The translations under genes were made by a program, and so were the position numbers. A stretch of 8,014 nt of DNA from Burkholderiales bacterium (GTDB taxonomy: Bacteria; Pseudomonadota; Gammaproteobacteria; Burkholderiales; CAIKXV01): assembly GCA_014379045.1 (NCBI GenBank), contig JACMMK010000297.1, positions 1 through 8,014 on the forward strand. The letters run 5' to 3'. Every line of letters begins with the position of its first letter. Within the stretch, counting starts at the first letter, position 1. The notes beneath the pieces are model-generated. The model did not search any database, was not told the DNA's origin, and was given only the letters and a program-made list of their open reading frames with translations. Below are positions 1-6,830 of this stretch, in pieces.

Positions 1-234
1 CCGCAGATGTTCCGGCACGGCGCGCTCCTCGCCGCGCTGGCGAATGCCGGGTCGGGCGTGACCGACGAGGCGCAGGCGATCGAACGCACGGGTGCGCGAC
101 CGCGCCTCGTGCGCGGTGACCCGCGCAACCTGAAGGTGACCTGGCACGACGATCTCGTGATCGCCGAACAGTTTCTTCGGATGCGTCGACCAATCGGCGC
201 CGAGGCGCGTGTGCAGACGCGCGGGCAACGATGA
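1..234 (+). CDS. ispD: IspD C-terminal part (2-C-methyl-D-erythritol 4-phosphate cytidylyltransferase), cut by the left edge
   Basis: This is the last 77 codons of IspD, the cytosolic enzyme that joins CTP and MEP to give CDP-methylerythritol in the non-mevalonate isoprenoid pathway. The frame is open from base 1 and begins Pro-Gln-Met-Phe-Arg, the end of the family's TPQxF(R) motif. It continues with the conserved TDEA motif and then GDPRNLKVTWHDDLVIAEQFL; the lysine in NLKVT corresponds to the catalytic lysine of the E. coli enzyme (K213 there). The residues after that helix (MRRPIGAEARVQTRGQR) form a short tail that is not conserved. The TGA stop at 232-234 overlaps the ispF ATG in an ATGA arrangement, so the two genes are probably translationally coupled. 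The N-terminal CTP-binding part lies outside the window. Confidence 0.93.
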   Translation, partial: PQMFRHGALLAALANAGSGVTDEAQAIERTGARPRLVRGDPRNLKVTWHDDLVIAEQFLRMRRPIGAEARVQTRGQR

Positions 235-725
235 GCGGGTCGCGTACCGGGTTGCGCATCGGCCAGGGTGTCGATGTGCACGCGCTCGTCGCCGGACGCC
301 GGCTCGTCATCGGCGGCGTCGATATCCCGTACGAACTCGGGCTCGACGGCCATTCCGACGCCGACGTGCTGCTGCACGCGATCTGCGACGCGCTGCTCGG
401 TGCAGCCGCGTTGGGCGACATCGGTCGGCACTTTCCCGACACCGATCCGCGCTGGAAAGGGGCAGACAGCCGCATGCTGCTGCGCCATGTCCACTCACTG
501 CTGGTCGAGCGCGGCTGGCGCGTCGGCAATGTCGATGCGACGATCATCGCGCAGGCGCCGCGGATGGCGCCTCATGTAGGCATGATGGCTGCCAACATCG
601 CAGCCGATCTCGTGCTCGCCGTCGATGCGGTCAACGTGAAAGCCACGACGACCGAGCGACTGGGCTTCACCGGGCGGGGCGAAGGCATCGCGGCGCAGGC
701 GGTAGCACTGATCGTGCGCGATTGA
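231..725 (+). CDS. ispF: IspF, 2-C-methyl-D-erythritol 2,4-cyclodiphosphate synthase
   Basis: IspF is a cytosolic homotrimer that cyclises CDP-ME 2-phosphate to ME-cyclodiphosphate with release of CMP, the step that follows IspD and IspE. The 164-residue product has the usual family length. The metal-ligand motif GVDVH gives D15 and H17, and the third zinc ligand is H49 in DVLLH. DGHSDADV (39-46) and GDIGRHFPDTD (62-72, with D63) match the active-site loops, and the C-terminal signature TTTERLGFTGRGEG is intact. The ATG at 231 overlaps the ispD stop by 4 bases. There is no strong Shine-Dalgarno sequence before it, which fits coupling to ispD. It is an ordinary housekeeping gene with no sign of damage. 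The next gene follows after 109 bp, which contains no convincing terminator hairpin with a T-run. Confidence 0.97.
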   Translation: MSGSRTGLRIGQGVDVHALVAGRRLVIGGVDIPYELGLDGHSDADVLLHAICDALLGAAALGDIGRHFPDTDPRWKGADSRMLLRHVHSLLVERGWRVGNVDATIIAQAPRMAPHVGMMAANIAADLVLAVDAVNVKATTTERLGFTGRGEGIAAQAVALIVRD

Positions 726-824
726 CAAAGCGCAGGGTGCTCGATCCGGAGGCCATCGCACCGCGCAAGCGTGCAGATCGGAGGTCGATGGCGTGCGCCG
801 TCGCGAGAACAAGAATAATCGACC

Positions 825-832
825 AGGAGGGG
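825..832 (+). promoter_or_regulatory. Strong ribosome binding site for the TonB-dependent receptor
   Basis: AGGAGGGG lies just before a GTG at 835, with 4 bases between AGGAGG and the start. It decides the start. An upstream in-frame GTG at 793 has no such site and would add 14 charged residues ahead of a clean signal peptide. Confidence 0.8.
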
Positions 833-834
833 CA

Positions 835-2943
835 GTGCGATACCTGCAAGTAACGCTGGGGTTCGCGGCGGCGATGGCCGCGGCGTGGGGAGCGCGTGCA
901 CAGGAAGCGCCGTTACCTCCCCCGGTGGTGGCGCTGCCCGAGGTCACGGTCAGCGCCTCGCGCGTGGAGCGCGAAAGCATGGATCTTCCGGTGTCGATCG
1001 ATATCGTCGATCAGCGCACGATCCGCGAAGGCAATCCACAGGTCAATCTCTCGGAAGTGCTGGGGCGGGTGCCCGGCATCGCGGTACAGAACCGGCAGAA
1101 CTTCGCGCAGGACCTGCAGATCTCGTCGCGCGGATTCGGTGCCCGCTCGGCGTTCGGCGTGCGTGGTGTGCGGCTGATCGCCGACGGCATTCCCGCGACG
1201 ATGCCCGACGGCCAGGGCCAGGCCGCGTCGTTCAACCTGTCGTCGGCCCAGCGCATCGAAGTGTTGCGCGGACCGTTCTCGAGCCTCTACGGCAATGCCG
1301 CCGGCGGCGTCGTACAGATCTTCACCGCCGATGGACCGCAGCAGCCGACGCTGTCGGTCAACGCCGTCGCTGGCAGCCATGGCACCTGGAAGCTGGGCGC
1401 GCAGTACGGGGGACAGCATGGGCCGCTCAACCTGCTGGTCGACACCTCGCGCTTCGAAACCGATGGCTACCGCGATCACAGCGGTGCGCGGCGCGATCAG
1501 GCGAACGCGAAGCTGAAGTACGACCTCGGGTCCGCCGGCACGTTGACCTTCGTTGCCAACACGCTGGACCAGCCCGAGACCGCCGACCCGCTCGGGCTGA
1601 CCGCGGCGCAGGTCGCGCAGAATCCGCGGCAGGCCTTTGCCGGTGCGTATACGTTCAACACGCGCAAGAGCACCACGCAGACCCAGGGCGGGTTGACCTG
1701 GGATCTGCCGCTCTCCGGCGTCGACGCGCTGCACGCGCGCGCGTATGCCGGCGATCGTCAGGTGACGCAGTACCTGGCTATCCCGCTGGCCGCGCAGGCA
1801 GCAGCGACGAGCTCCGGCGGCGTCGTCGATCTGGACCGCGGCTATTCAGGGTTGGGCTTGCGTTGGACGCGCAACACGCAGTGGGCCGGGCGCCGTTTCA
1901 CGGTGAGCGCGGGTGTCGATCATGACCGGCTGGCCGAGCAGCGCCGCGGCTTCGTCAACAACAACGGCATTGCCGGAGCGCTGAAACGCGACGAGGACGA
2001 CGAGGTGTCGAACACCGACGTCTACGCGCAGTTTGAATGGCAGGCGACCGAGCGCCTGGGCGTGCTTGCCGGGCTGCGCCACAGCCGCGTTCGCTTCGAT
2101 TCGCGCGACCGGTTCGTGGCACCCGGCAACCCCGATGACAGCGGTGCGGTCAACTTCTCGCGTACCACGCCGGCGGCCGGTGCCACCTGGCGGATCACCC
2201 CGGCGCTCAATGCCTATGTCAATGCCGGGCGCGGCTTCGAGACCCCGACCTTCGCCGAGCTCGCGTATCGCCCCAGCGGGGCGACGGGTCTGAACTTCGC
2301 GCTGCAGCCGTCGCGCAGTCTGCATCGCGAGCTCGGCATCAAGGCGTTGACAGGCACGAACGGGCATTTGAACGTCGCGCTGTTTCGCATCGATGTGCGT
2401 GACGAGATCGTTGTCAACAGCTCCACCGGCGGCCGCACCGATTTCAAGAATGCCTCGGGCACGCGTCGTGAAGGCGTCGAAGTCGCATGGCGCCAGCAGT
2501 TCGCGGGCGGCTTCGAGACCGCGCTCGCGTGGACGCGCCTCGACGCCCGCTTCCGCGAGTCGTTCACATCAGGGACACCCGCCTCGACGGTCGCGGCGGG
2601 CAGCCGCCTGCCCGGCGTGGCACCGAGCCTGATCTACGGCGAACTCGTCTGGCGCGATGCTGCGAGCGGTTTCTACGCGGCCGTCGAGGCGCGGCAGAGC
2701 GACAAGGTGTTCGTCAACGACCAGAACAGTGACGCCGCGGCAGGGTATGTGGTGGGCAACCTGCGCACCGGCTTCCAGCAGCGCGGCAAGGGCTGGCGCG
2801 TCACCGAATTCATCCGTGTCGACAACTTCACCGACCGTTCGTATGTCGGCTCGGTCATCGTAGCCGAAGCCAATGGACGCTTTTTCGAGCCTGCGCCCGG
2901 GCGCGTCTTCACCGTCGGCGTTACCGTCGAAGTGAGTCGCTGA
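835..2943 (+). CDS. pqqU: TonB-dependent outer-membrane receptor, PqqU/YncD-like (probable PQQ importer)
   Basis: The product has 702 residues if the GTG at 835 is used. It is a 22-stranded beta-barrel receptor powered by TonB-ExbBD. A signal peptide covers residues 1-22 (hydrophobic core about 6-18, predicted cleavage ARA|QE). A TonB-box-like EVTVSASR follows at 36-43, the plug at about 47-165 and the barrel to the end. The family assignment rests on motifs that I recall in E. coli YncD (PqqU, about 700 residues): NLSE..GVPG-type start, VQNRQNFAQDLQ (84-95), RGFGARS, DGIPATMPDGQGQ (117-129), EVLRGPFSSLYGNA (142-155), GYRDHSGA (211-218), TQYLAIP (311-317), GRGFETPT (465-472), DEIVVNSSTGGRT (523-535), and YVGSVIV with NGRFFEPAPGR near the C-terminus. 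Such matches along the whole length are much closer than general receptor similarity. PqqU imports PQQ, and a PQQ-type dehydrogenase is encoded nearby (5349-4075, -), which supports the call. One oddity is that the chain ends EVSR rather than in an aromatic residue. A siderophore receptor is the alternative. Confidence 0.83.
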   Translation: MRYLQVTLGFAAAMAAAWGARAQEAPLPPPVVALPEVTVSASRVERESMDLPVSIDIVDQRTIREGNPQVNLSEVLGRVPGIAVQNRQNFAQDLQISSRGFGARSAFGVRGVRLIADGIPATMPDGQGQAASFNLSSAQRIEVLRGPFSSLYGNAAGGVVQIFTADGPQQPTLSVNAVAGSHGTWKLGAQYGGQHGPLNLLVDTSRFETDGYRDHSGARRDQANAKLKYDLGSAGTLTFVANTLDQPETADPLGLTAAQVAQNPRQAFAGAYTFNTRKSTTQTQGGLTWDLPLSGVDALHARAYAGDRQVTQYLAIPLAAQAAATSSGGVVDLDRGYSGLGLRWTRNTQWAGRRFTVSAGVDHDRLAEQRRGFVNNNGIAGALKRDEDDEVSNTDVYAQFEWQATERLGVLAGLRHSRVRFDSRDRFVAPGNPDDSGAVNFSRTTPAAGATWRITPALNAYVNAGRGFETPTFAELAYRPSGATGLNFALQPSRSLHRELGIKALTGTNGHLNVALFRIDVRDEIVVNSSTGGRTDFKNASGTRREGVEVAWRQQFAGGFETALAWTRLDARFRESFTSGTPASTVAAGSRLPGVAPSLIYGELVWRDAASGFYAAVEARQSDKVFVNDQNSDAAAGYVVGNLRTGFQQRGKGWRVTEFIRVDNFTDRSYVGSVIVAEANGRFFEPAPGRVFTVGVTVEVSR

Positions 2944-3441
2944 GCTCGGGCGGCGCACAGCGTTTCACGGGCCGCAGTCGCGCACGCCACGACGCCGACG
3001 CCGGCGGTCGGGCAATGACCTCGGCGCGCAGATGGCGCCATCGCTCAGCAGCCGCCATCACGCGACCGCGTATCCCACAGGATGGCAAGGCGCCGCCCGT
3101 CGCTCGCCTGGCGCCAGTGCGCGCCCGGACGGTGCGCATCGTGTTGCGGTGCCGGCGGGAACGGCACGCAATCCTGCGTCGATCGCCGATTGACCGGCGC
3201 CAACCCCCGCAGGCTACCCCCACTGAGTTCCGGAGCGCTCGATCGTGCAGGAGGTCTGCTACGACTCGGAAGCCGCCTTCTCGCGCGCGTTCAAACGCTT
3301 GGTGGGGGCACCTCCGGCCGCCTGGCGGCGCGCACAGCGACTCGCGAGTTGAGCCTGCGTCGAACCGGGCGCATCACGAGGATCCCGACCTCGCGGGCGA
3401 ATAGGCCCCTCGCCGAAAGCACAGCTCCACGCTGACCGGGG
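2944..3441. other. 498-bp convergent intergenic region without an intact gene
   Basis: The region lies between the 3' ends of the receptor gene (+) and the cytochrome gene (-). All six frames were read by eye. The only recognisable coding content is the AraC-family C-terminal remnant at about 3230-3352 (+). Other open stretches, for example + frames from 3015 and 3082 and a - frame ending at 2921, are rich in Arg and Pro and low in hydrophobic blocks, as GC-rich shadow frames are. I see no hairpin followed by a T-run for either converging gene. GGCGA/TCGCC at 3396-3414 is only a 5-bp stem without a T-run. Confidence 0.7.
3230..3352 (+). pseudogene. C-terminal remnant of an AraC-family transcriptional regulator
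   Basis: In this frame the sequence reads PERSIVQEVCYDSEAAFSR, then AFKRLVGAPPAAWRR and a short tail to TGA at 3350-3352. This is the last part of the second helix-turn-helix of AraC-family regulators, whose usual form is (EV)GY.SEAAFSRAFKR.(F/V)G..P..WRR; the glycine before the tyrosine is replaced by Cys. An in-frame TGA lies at 3224-3226, just upstream. None of the rest of the protein, such as the first helix-turn-helix or the linker helix (usually W/R-rich, of the type WRM..A..LL), can be found upstream in any frame. Only about 40 of roughly 300 residues remain, so this is a truncated relic, not a working regulator. It may be what is left of a regulator lost when the region was rearranged. 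Confidence 0.8.
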
Positions 3442-4074
3442 CTACTTTCCCGCCTGGGCCAGGTAATACGCGAGCGCAGCGATGTCCGCGTCGCTGGTCT
3501 TGTACATGACCGCATTCATGCTGGTGTCGACACCCGACCGGCGGTTGTCGCGATAGTCCTTCAGCGCCGACACGAGGTAGTCTTCGCGCTGATTGACGAT
3601 GCGCGGCACCTGGCGCTGGCCTGAGTAGTTGCCCATGTGGCAACTGCCGCAGCCCATCGCCGCTGACAGCGACGCGCCGGCGGCGACGCGCTGCGCATCG
3701 CGCGCGCTGCCGCCCGAAAGCGGCTTGACGGCACTGTAATAGGCGGCCATGTCGATCAGGTCGCGATCGCTGAACGACTTCAGCAGTCCGGTCATCGAGG
3801 GCACGTCGCGCAGTCCCTCGCGCAGCAGAATCAACTGCAGTTCCAGGAACTCCTGCTGTTGACCGGCGAGCGACGGCAACCCGGCGAGCGGGGCGCCACC
3901 GTCGGCTCCATGGCACGCGCTGCAGGTCGCGACCTTGGTTGCGCCCCGGGCCGGATCGCCCTTGCTCTGCGCCAACGCGCCGAACGCAGCAGCACTCAAC
4001 AAAAGCCCCACAAGAGGAGTGCGCAAGACGCGCCGAACGACGTGCGTCCAGCGCGCCTTCGTCAACTCCCGCAT
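3442..4074 (-). CDS. Secreted di-heme cytochrome c (cytochrome c4/c553-like)
   Basis: A 210-residue periplasmic electron carrier. The N-terminus has a positively charged stretch (1-18), a hydrophobic segment (about 20-34) and likely cleavage near ALAQ|SK at 36-37. Two heme-attachment sites are visible: CSACH at 51-55 and CGSCH at 142-146. Each sits at the start of a class I cytochrome c-like half of about 85-95 residues. Probable axial methionines are M94 (DVPSMTG) and M186 or M190 (DTSMNAVMY). Each half ends with the family's helix (DLIDMAAYYS and DIAALAYYLA). This two-domain plan is that of cytochrome c4. The ATG directly follows the dehydrogenase stop (TAG|ATG, no spacer) and lacks a clear Shine-Dalgarno sequence, so it is probably translationally coupled to that gene. 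The likely role is electron acceptor for the PQQ dehydrogenase; the partner assignment is inferred from position. Confidence 0.92.
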   Translation of the reverse strand: MRELTKARWTHVVRRVLRTPLVGLLLSAAAFGALAQSKGDPARGATKVATCSACHGADGGAPLAGLPSLAGQQQEFLELQLILLREGLRDVPSMTGLLKSFSDRDLIDMAAYYSAVKPLSGGSARDAQRVAAGASLSAAMGCGSCHMGNYSGQRQVPRIVNQREDYLVSALKDYRDNRRSGVDTSMNAVMYKTSDADIAALAYYLAQAGK

Positions 4075-5349
4075 CTACTTGCCGTAGGTCACGCGGAAGA
4101 TCGAGCCCGTCTGTTCGTCGGACACGAGCAACGATCCGTCCGGCAGCATCATCACGTCAGTCGGACGACCCCAGAAGCTGTTGTTCGACTTGTCCATGAA
4201 GCCGGTCATGAACGGGGTGATCTTCGCGTCCTTGCCGTCAGCCGTGGCATTGACACGCAGGATGTCGTACCCGTTGCGCTCGGTCCGGTTCCACGAGCCG
4301 TGACGGGCGAGCAGGATCGCGCCCTGATACTCGGGCGGGAACATCTTGCCCGTATAGAAGCGCATGCCCAGTGCCGCCGTATGGGCGCCCAGTACGGCCA
4401 CCGGAAGGATCACGTTGGCGCACGGATTCGGCACTTTGATGTCCGGATCGGGCTGGCCGTTCGCGTGGCAATACGGGAACCCGAAATGGCCGCCGATGCG
4501 GTCCGCCGGTACCCGGTTCAGTTCGTCGTCGAAGCCGTCCTCGCCCGCCCAGTCGCGCCCGTTGTCGGTGAACCACAACTCGCCGGTCTTCGGGTGGAAG
4601 TCGAAGCCGACGCTGTTGCGCACGCCGCGCGCGACGATCTCCATACCCGTGCCGTCGAGGTTGTAGCGGCGGATCTGGCCATGCACACCGGGATTGATCT
4701 CGCACTGGTTGCACGGCGCACCGACCTGGAAATAGATCTTCTTGTCGGGTCCGAACGACAGGAATTTCCAGTTGTGGTGCACATCGGGCGGCAGCTTGAA
4801 TGCCTCGGTCATGTCGACCGGCGTCGGAATGTTCTCGAGGTTGGCTTCGATGTTGTCGTAGCGGAACACGCGGTTGATGGCCGCGATGTAGAGCGCGCCG
4901 TTCTGCACCAGCACGCCATTGGGCTGGTTCAACTTCTCGGCGACGATCTTCGAAACGCGCTTGCCGTCCTTCTCGTACACGGCGTAGACGCGGCCGATCG
5001 TGCGCGTACCGACGAACAACGTGCCATTGGGCGCACGCGCCATCATCCGCGCCCCGGGGATGCCATGGGCGTACACCTCGGCCTTGAAGCCGGGGGGCAA
5101 CTGGATCTTGTTGAGCGGAATGTCTTCGAGCGGGGTGATCGTGAGCTTCGGCGGGACGCCGGTCAGGTTCGGATTCTTCATCCGCTCGGGGAAATAGCCG
5201 CCCATGCCGCGGCGACGTTCGGCTTCCGCCGCCGAGGGCGGCTGGTCGGCCTGCTGCGCGAACGCGATCGGCGCCGGCAGCGAGAACGCGCCGAAGGCGA
5301 GCGCGGAAAAGACAGCACCTGCGGCGATACGTGAAAGACGTTTCGACAT
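4075..5349 (-). CDS. Periplasmic PQQ-dependent sugar (sorbosone/aldose) dehydrogenase, GSDH beta-propeller family
   Basis: A 424-residue secreted enzyme. The signal peptide spans residues 1-31 (KRLSR, then a long Ala/Leu/Phe core, likely AFA|QQ). The rest looks like a glucose/sorbosone dehydrogenase propeller: PPGFKAEVYA (85-94), LNQPNGV (140-146), HHNWKFLSFGPDKKIYF (191-207), ARGVRNSVGFDFHP (240-253), LWFTDNGRD (258-266), GHFGFPYCH (287-295), HGSWNR (350-355), and GRPTDVMMLPDG with LLVSDEQTG.IFR near the end. By analogy with soluble glucose dehydrogenase, H192 aligns with the catalytic His (H144 there), placed by the shared GPD.KIY block, and R244 aligns with the PQQ-contacting Arg (R228 there) in the R-N motif. 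CNQC (213-216) is not a heme site, because no His follows; with C294 and C310 it may form disulfides. The substrate cannot be read from sequence. A strong Shine-Dalgarno sequence at 5357-5363 fixes the start. The cytochrome gene follows immediately, and envZ ends 95 bp upstream on the same strand. Confidence 0.88.
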   Translation of the reverse strand: MSKRLSRIAAGAVFSALAFGAFSLPAPIAFAQQADQPPSAAEAERRRGMGGYFPERMKNPNLTGVPPKLTITPLEDIPLNKIQLPPGFKAEVYAHGIPGARMMARAPNGTLFVGTRTIGRVYAVYEKDGKRVSKIVAEKLNQPNGVLVQNGALYIAAINRVFRYDNIEANLENIPTPVDMTEAFKLPPDVHHNWKFLSFGPDKKIYFQVGAPCNQCEINPGVHGQIRRYNLDGTGMEIVARGVRNSVGFDFHPKTGELWFTDNGRDWAGEDGFDDELNRVPADRIGGHFGFPYCHANGQPDPDIKVPNPCANVILPVAVLGAHTAALGMRFYTGKMFPPEYQGAILLARHGSWNRTERNGYDILRVNATADGKDAKITPFMTGFMDKSNNSFWGRPTDVMMLPDGSLLVSDEQTGSIFRVTYGK

Positions 5350-5356
5350 TTGTTCA

Positions 5357-5363
5357 CTCCTCC
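5357..5363 (-). promoter_or_regulatory. Strong ribosome binding site for the sugar dehydrogenase
   Basis: On the minus strand GGAGGAG is followed by 7 bases (TGAACAA) and then the ATG at 5349. This is a near-ideal site and supports the start chosen for the dehydrogenase. Confidence 0.85.
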
Positions 5364-5402
5364 ATGGTCAGCGCAGGATTTTCGTGTGGGCTGAGAACGC
5401 CT

Positions 5403-5453
5403 GCCCTGTAGCCTGAGCCAGCGGATGATACACAGGGCCCGCGCTCAGGTGAA
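5403..5453 (-). promoter_or_regulatory. Candidate dehydrogenase promoter with two interleaved inverted repeats
   Basis: Two perfect 7-bp inverted repeats interlock here: GCCCTGT (5403-5409) with ACAGGGC (5432-5438), and CCTGAGC (5412-5418) with GCTCAGG (5443-5449). Their centres are 10 bp apart. On the minus strand a -35-like TTCACC (5448-5453, 4 of 6) and a -10-like TATCAT (5425-5430, 5 of 6) are separated by 17 bp and point toward the dehydrogenase. The repeat arms cover the spacer and the expected start of transcription. One arm includes the envZ stop codon at 5445-5447. It may be an operator, a pseudoknot-type RNA fold if transcribed, or chance. The sequences are seen directly; the function is inference. 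Confidence 0.4.
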
Positions 5454-6773
5454 CGGCAGTTCGATCCGTGCCTCCAGACCGCCGCCGTCGCGACCGGCGA
5501 GGACGATGCGCCCGCCATGCAGACGCGCGATGCGCTCGACGATCGCCAGCCCGAGTCCGGACCCCTTGTCGGTACGCGCCGCATCGACGCGCTGGAAAGG
5601 CTGCAGTACGCGCTCGCGGTCGGCTTCGGCGATACCCGGGCCGCGATCGAGCACTGCAACGAACGCGGTGTTCGGGTCGAGCCGCCCGGTGCGTACTTCT
5701 ACGCCCGGTGCCCCCACCGAGGCGGGCACACGCGCATGACGAAACGCGTTGTCGATCAGATTGCCGAGCATGCGCTGGAACGACAGCGGTCGCACGCGCA
5801 TCGCGGGCAACGCATCGAGCTTGACGCGCACGGGAGTGCCCTGCCGGTCGAAGCGCTCGACGACGGTTCGCACCAGCGCGTTGACGTCGGCCTCGACCGC
5901 GATCTCGTCGTTGCGACTCTCGCGCACATAGGCGAGGAACTGATCGATGATCGCATCCATGTCCTCGATGTCCTGCACCATGCCGTCGGCCAGCGCCGAG
6001 TCGGTGGACGACGGCATCATCTCGACGCCCAGACGCAGGCGGGCGAGCGGGGTGCGCAGATCGTGCGAGATCCCGGCGAGGAGCAGCTTGCGTGCTTCAT
6101 CGAGCTCGCGTATGTCACGCGCCATCTCGTTGAACGCCCGTCCGAGTGCGGCGACCTCGTACGGGCCGGATTCGGGCAGTGGCGGGGGTTCTTCGCCGCG
6201 TCCGAGCGCGGCTGCGGCGGGCACTGCGGCACGCAGCGGACGGGTGATCCGGTTCACGATCAGATACGCACCGACGATCGACAGCCCGAGCACGAGCAGC
6301 CCCCAGGCGAACCATGTCCACGGAAACGGCCCGCGGGCGCGCGGCGGCGGCAGCACGACCCAGAACCGGTCTTCATCGATGCGGAAGCTCACCCAGAGGC
6401 CGCGCTCGGTGCCGCGTGCGTCGTAGACGAGCGTATCTTCGCCGAGCCGACGCACGAGTTCCGCGGCCACATAGCGGCGGATCGGACCTTCCCCGAGTAT
6501 GCCGGGCGGCAGCGTGTCGTCGTCCGGATAGACCCGGATGCCTTCGGACTCGTTCAACTCGACCAGCAATTCGCGGCGTCGCTCCGGACGCGAACCCACC
6601 AGCGCCGCGCGCGTGAGATTGACGACGCTCGCGACGCGCTCGGCGACCTGGCGCGCGCGCGGTTCCCGATCGGAAAGCGACAGCATGCCGAACCAGGCGA
6701 GCTGCGACAGCACCAGCAGCGGGACGAGCAGCGCGACCGTGCGCCAGAGCAGTGAGCGCGGCCATACCTTCAT
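5445..6773 (-). CDS. envZ: EnvZ-type sensor histidine kinase
   Basis: A 442-residue inner-membrane sensor kinase close in length to E. coli EnvZ (450). The first membrane segment is at about 11-33, a periplasmic domain of about 115 residues runs to 151, and the second membrane segment is at about 152-173. A HAMP linker follows (PLRAAVPAAAALGRGEEPPPL, ending near FNEMARDIRELDEAR). The H-box LLLAGISHDLRTPLARLRL carries the phosphorylated H237. The ATPase domain has the N-box NLIDNAFRHA (338-347), G1 DRGPG (376-380), LQPFQR (390-395) and G2 GSGLGLA (404-410). The PPPL...EV...RAFN.MA linker and LLLAGISHDLRTPL.R(I/L)RL are specific resemblances to EnvZ. It phosphorylates and dephosphorylates OmpR, encoded 129 bp upstream on the same strand. 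The ATG at 6773 gives a canonical N-terminus but has only a weak Shine-Dalgarno sequence. Bordetella-type systems of this family are called RisS. Confidence 0.94.
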   Translation of the reverse strand: MKVWPRSLLWRTVALLVPLLVLSQLAWFGMLSLSDREPRARQVAERVASVVNLTRAALVGSRPERRRELLVELNESEGIRVYPDDDTLPPGILGEGPIRRYVAAELVRRLGEDTLVYDARGTERGLWVSFRIDEDRFWVVLPPPRARGPFPWTWFAWGLLVLGLSIVGAYLIVNRITRPLRAAVPAAAALGRGEEPPPLPESGPYEVAALGRAFNEMARDIRELDEARKLLLAGISHDLRTPLARLRLGVEMMPSSTDSALADGMVQDIEDMDAIIDQFLAYVRESRNDEIAVEADVNALVRTVVERFDRQGTPVRVKLDALPAMRVRPLSFQRMLGNLIDNAFRHARVPASVGAPGVEVRTGRLDPNTAFVAVLDRGPGIAEADRERVLQPFQRVDAARTDKGSGLGLAIVERIARLHGGRIVLAGRDGGGLEARIELPFT

Positions 6774-6809
6774 GGCGCGCGACTCACCGACATGAATCGT
6801 CCAGGGTCC

Positions 6810-6830
6810 GGTGTTCGCACTGGCAACACC
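6810..6830. repeat. Inverted repeat (hairpin) in the ompR-envZ spacer
   Basis: GGTGTT (6810-6815) and AACACC (6825-6830) form a perfect 6-bp stem with a 9-base loop in the 129-bp gap between ompR and envZ. There is no T-run beside it, so it is not a classic intrinsic terminator. It could slow read-through or mark an RNA processing site, or be chance. Confidence 0.4.

Noticed and set aside
722..727. Perfect TTGACA overlapping the ispF stop codon, as a -35 box for the receptor
   Set aside because: With 16-18 bp spacing the -10 position reads ATCCGG, TCCGGA or CCGGAG, which is not promoter-like. Probably chance.
806..822. AT-rich GAACAAGAATAATCG before the receptor as a Fur box or -10 element
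   Set aside because: It matches a Fur site poorly, and the -10-like AATAAT at 814-819 has no -35 partner and would put the transcript start on the ribosome binding site.
793..834. Longer receptor start at the upstream GTG (793)
   Set aside because: No Shine-Dalgarno sequence, and the added residues are charged and precede a complete signal peptide. The GTG at 835 has AGGAGGGG before it.
3045..3240. Minus-strand open stretch reading ...CVPFPPAPQHDAHRPGAHW... to a TGA at 3045-3047, as a decayed gene
   Set aside because: It has somewhat gene-like codon use, but I recognise no family, it lacks a start codon in context and its upstream part turns into Arg/Ser-rich shadow sequence.
3396..3414. 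GGCGA/TCGCC stem downstream of the cytochrome gene as a terminator
   Set aside because: A 5-bp stem with a 9-base loop and no T-run on the minus strand is too weak.
4700..4713. CNQC in the dehydrogenase as a heme c attachment site
   Set aside because: The residue after the second Cys is Glu, not His, so it is not CxxCH.
3859..5334. 491-codon plus-strand frame over the dehydrogenase and cytochrome, and similar long antisense frames at 5517-6755 and 6792-7775
   Set aside because: They are antisense shadows of well-supported genes in GC-rich DNA. Composition is rich in Arg, His, Ala and Asp, with no domain pattern.
6770..6793. Seven-codon leader frame (MSVSRAP) overlapping the envZ ATG in ATGA fashion
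   Set aside because: Very short and without a clear ribosome binding site. Coupling is possible but unsupported.
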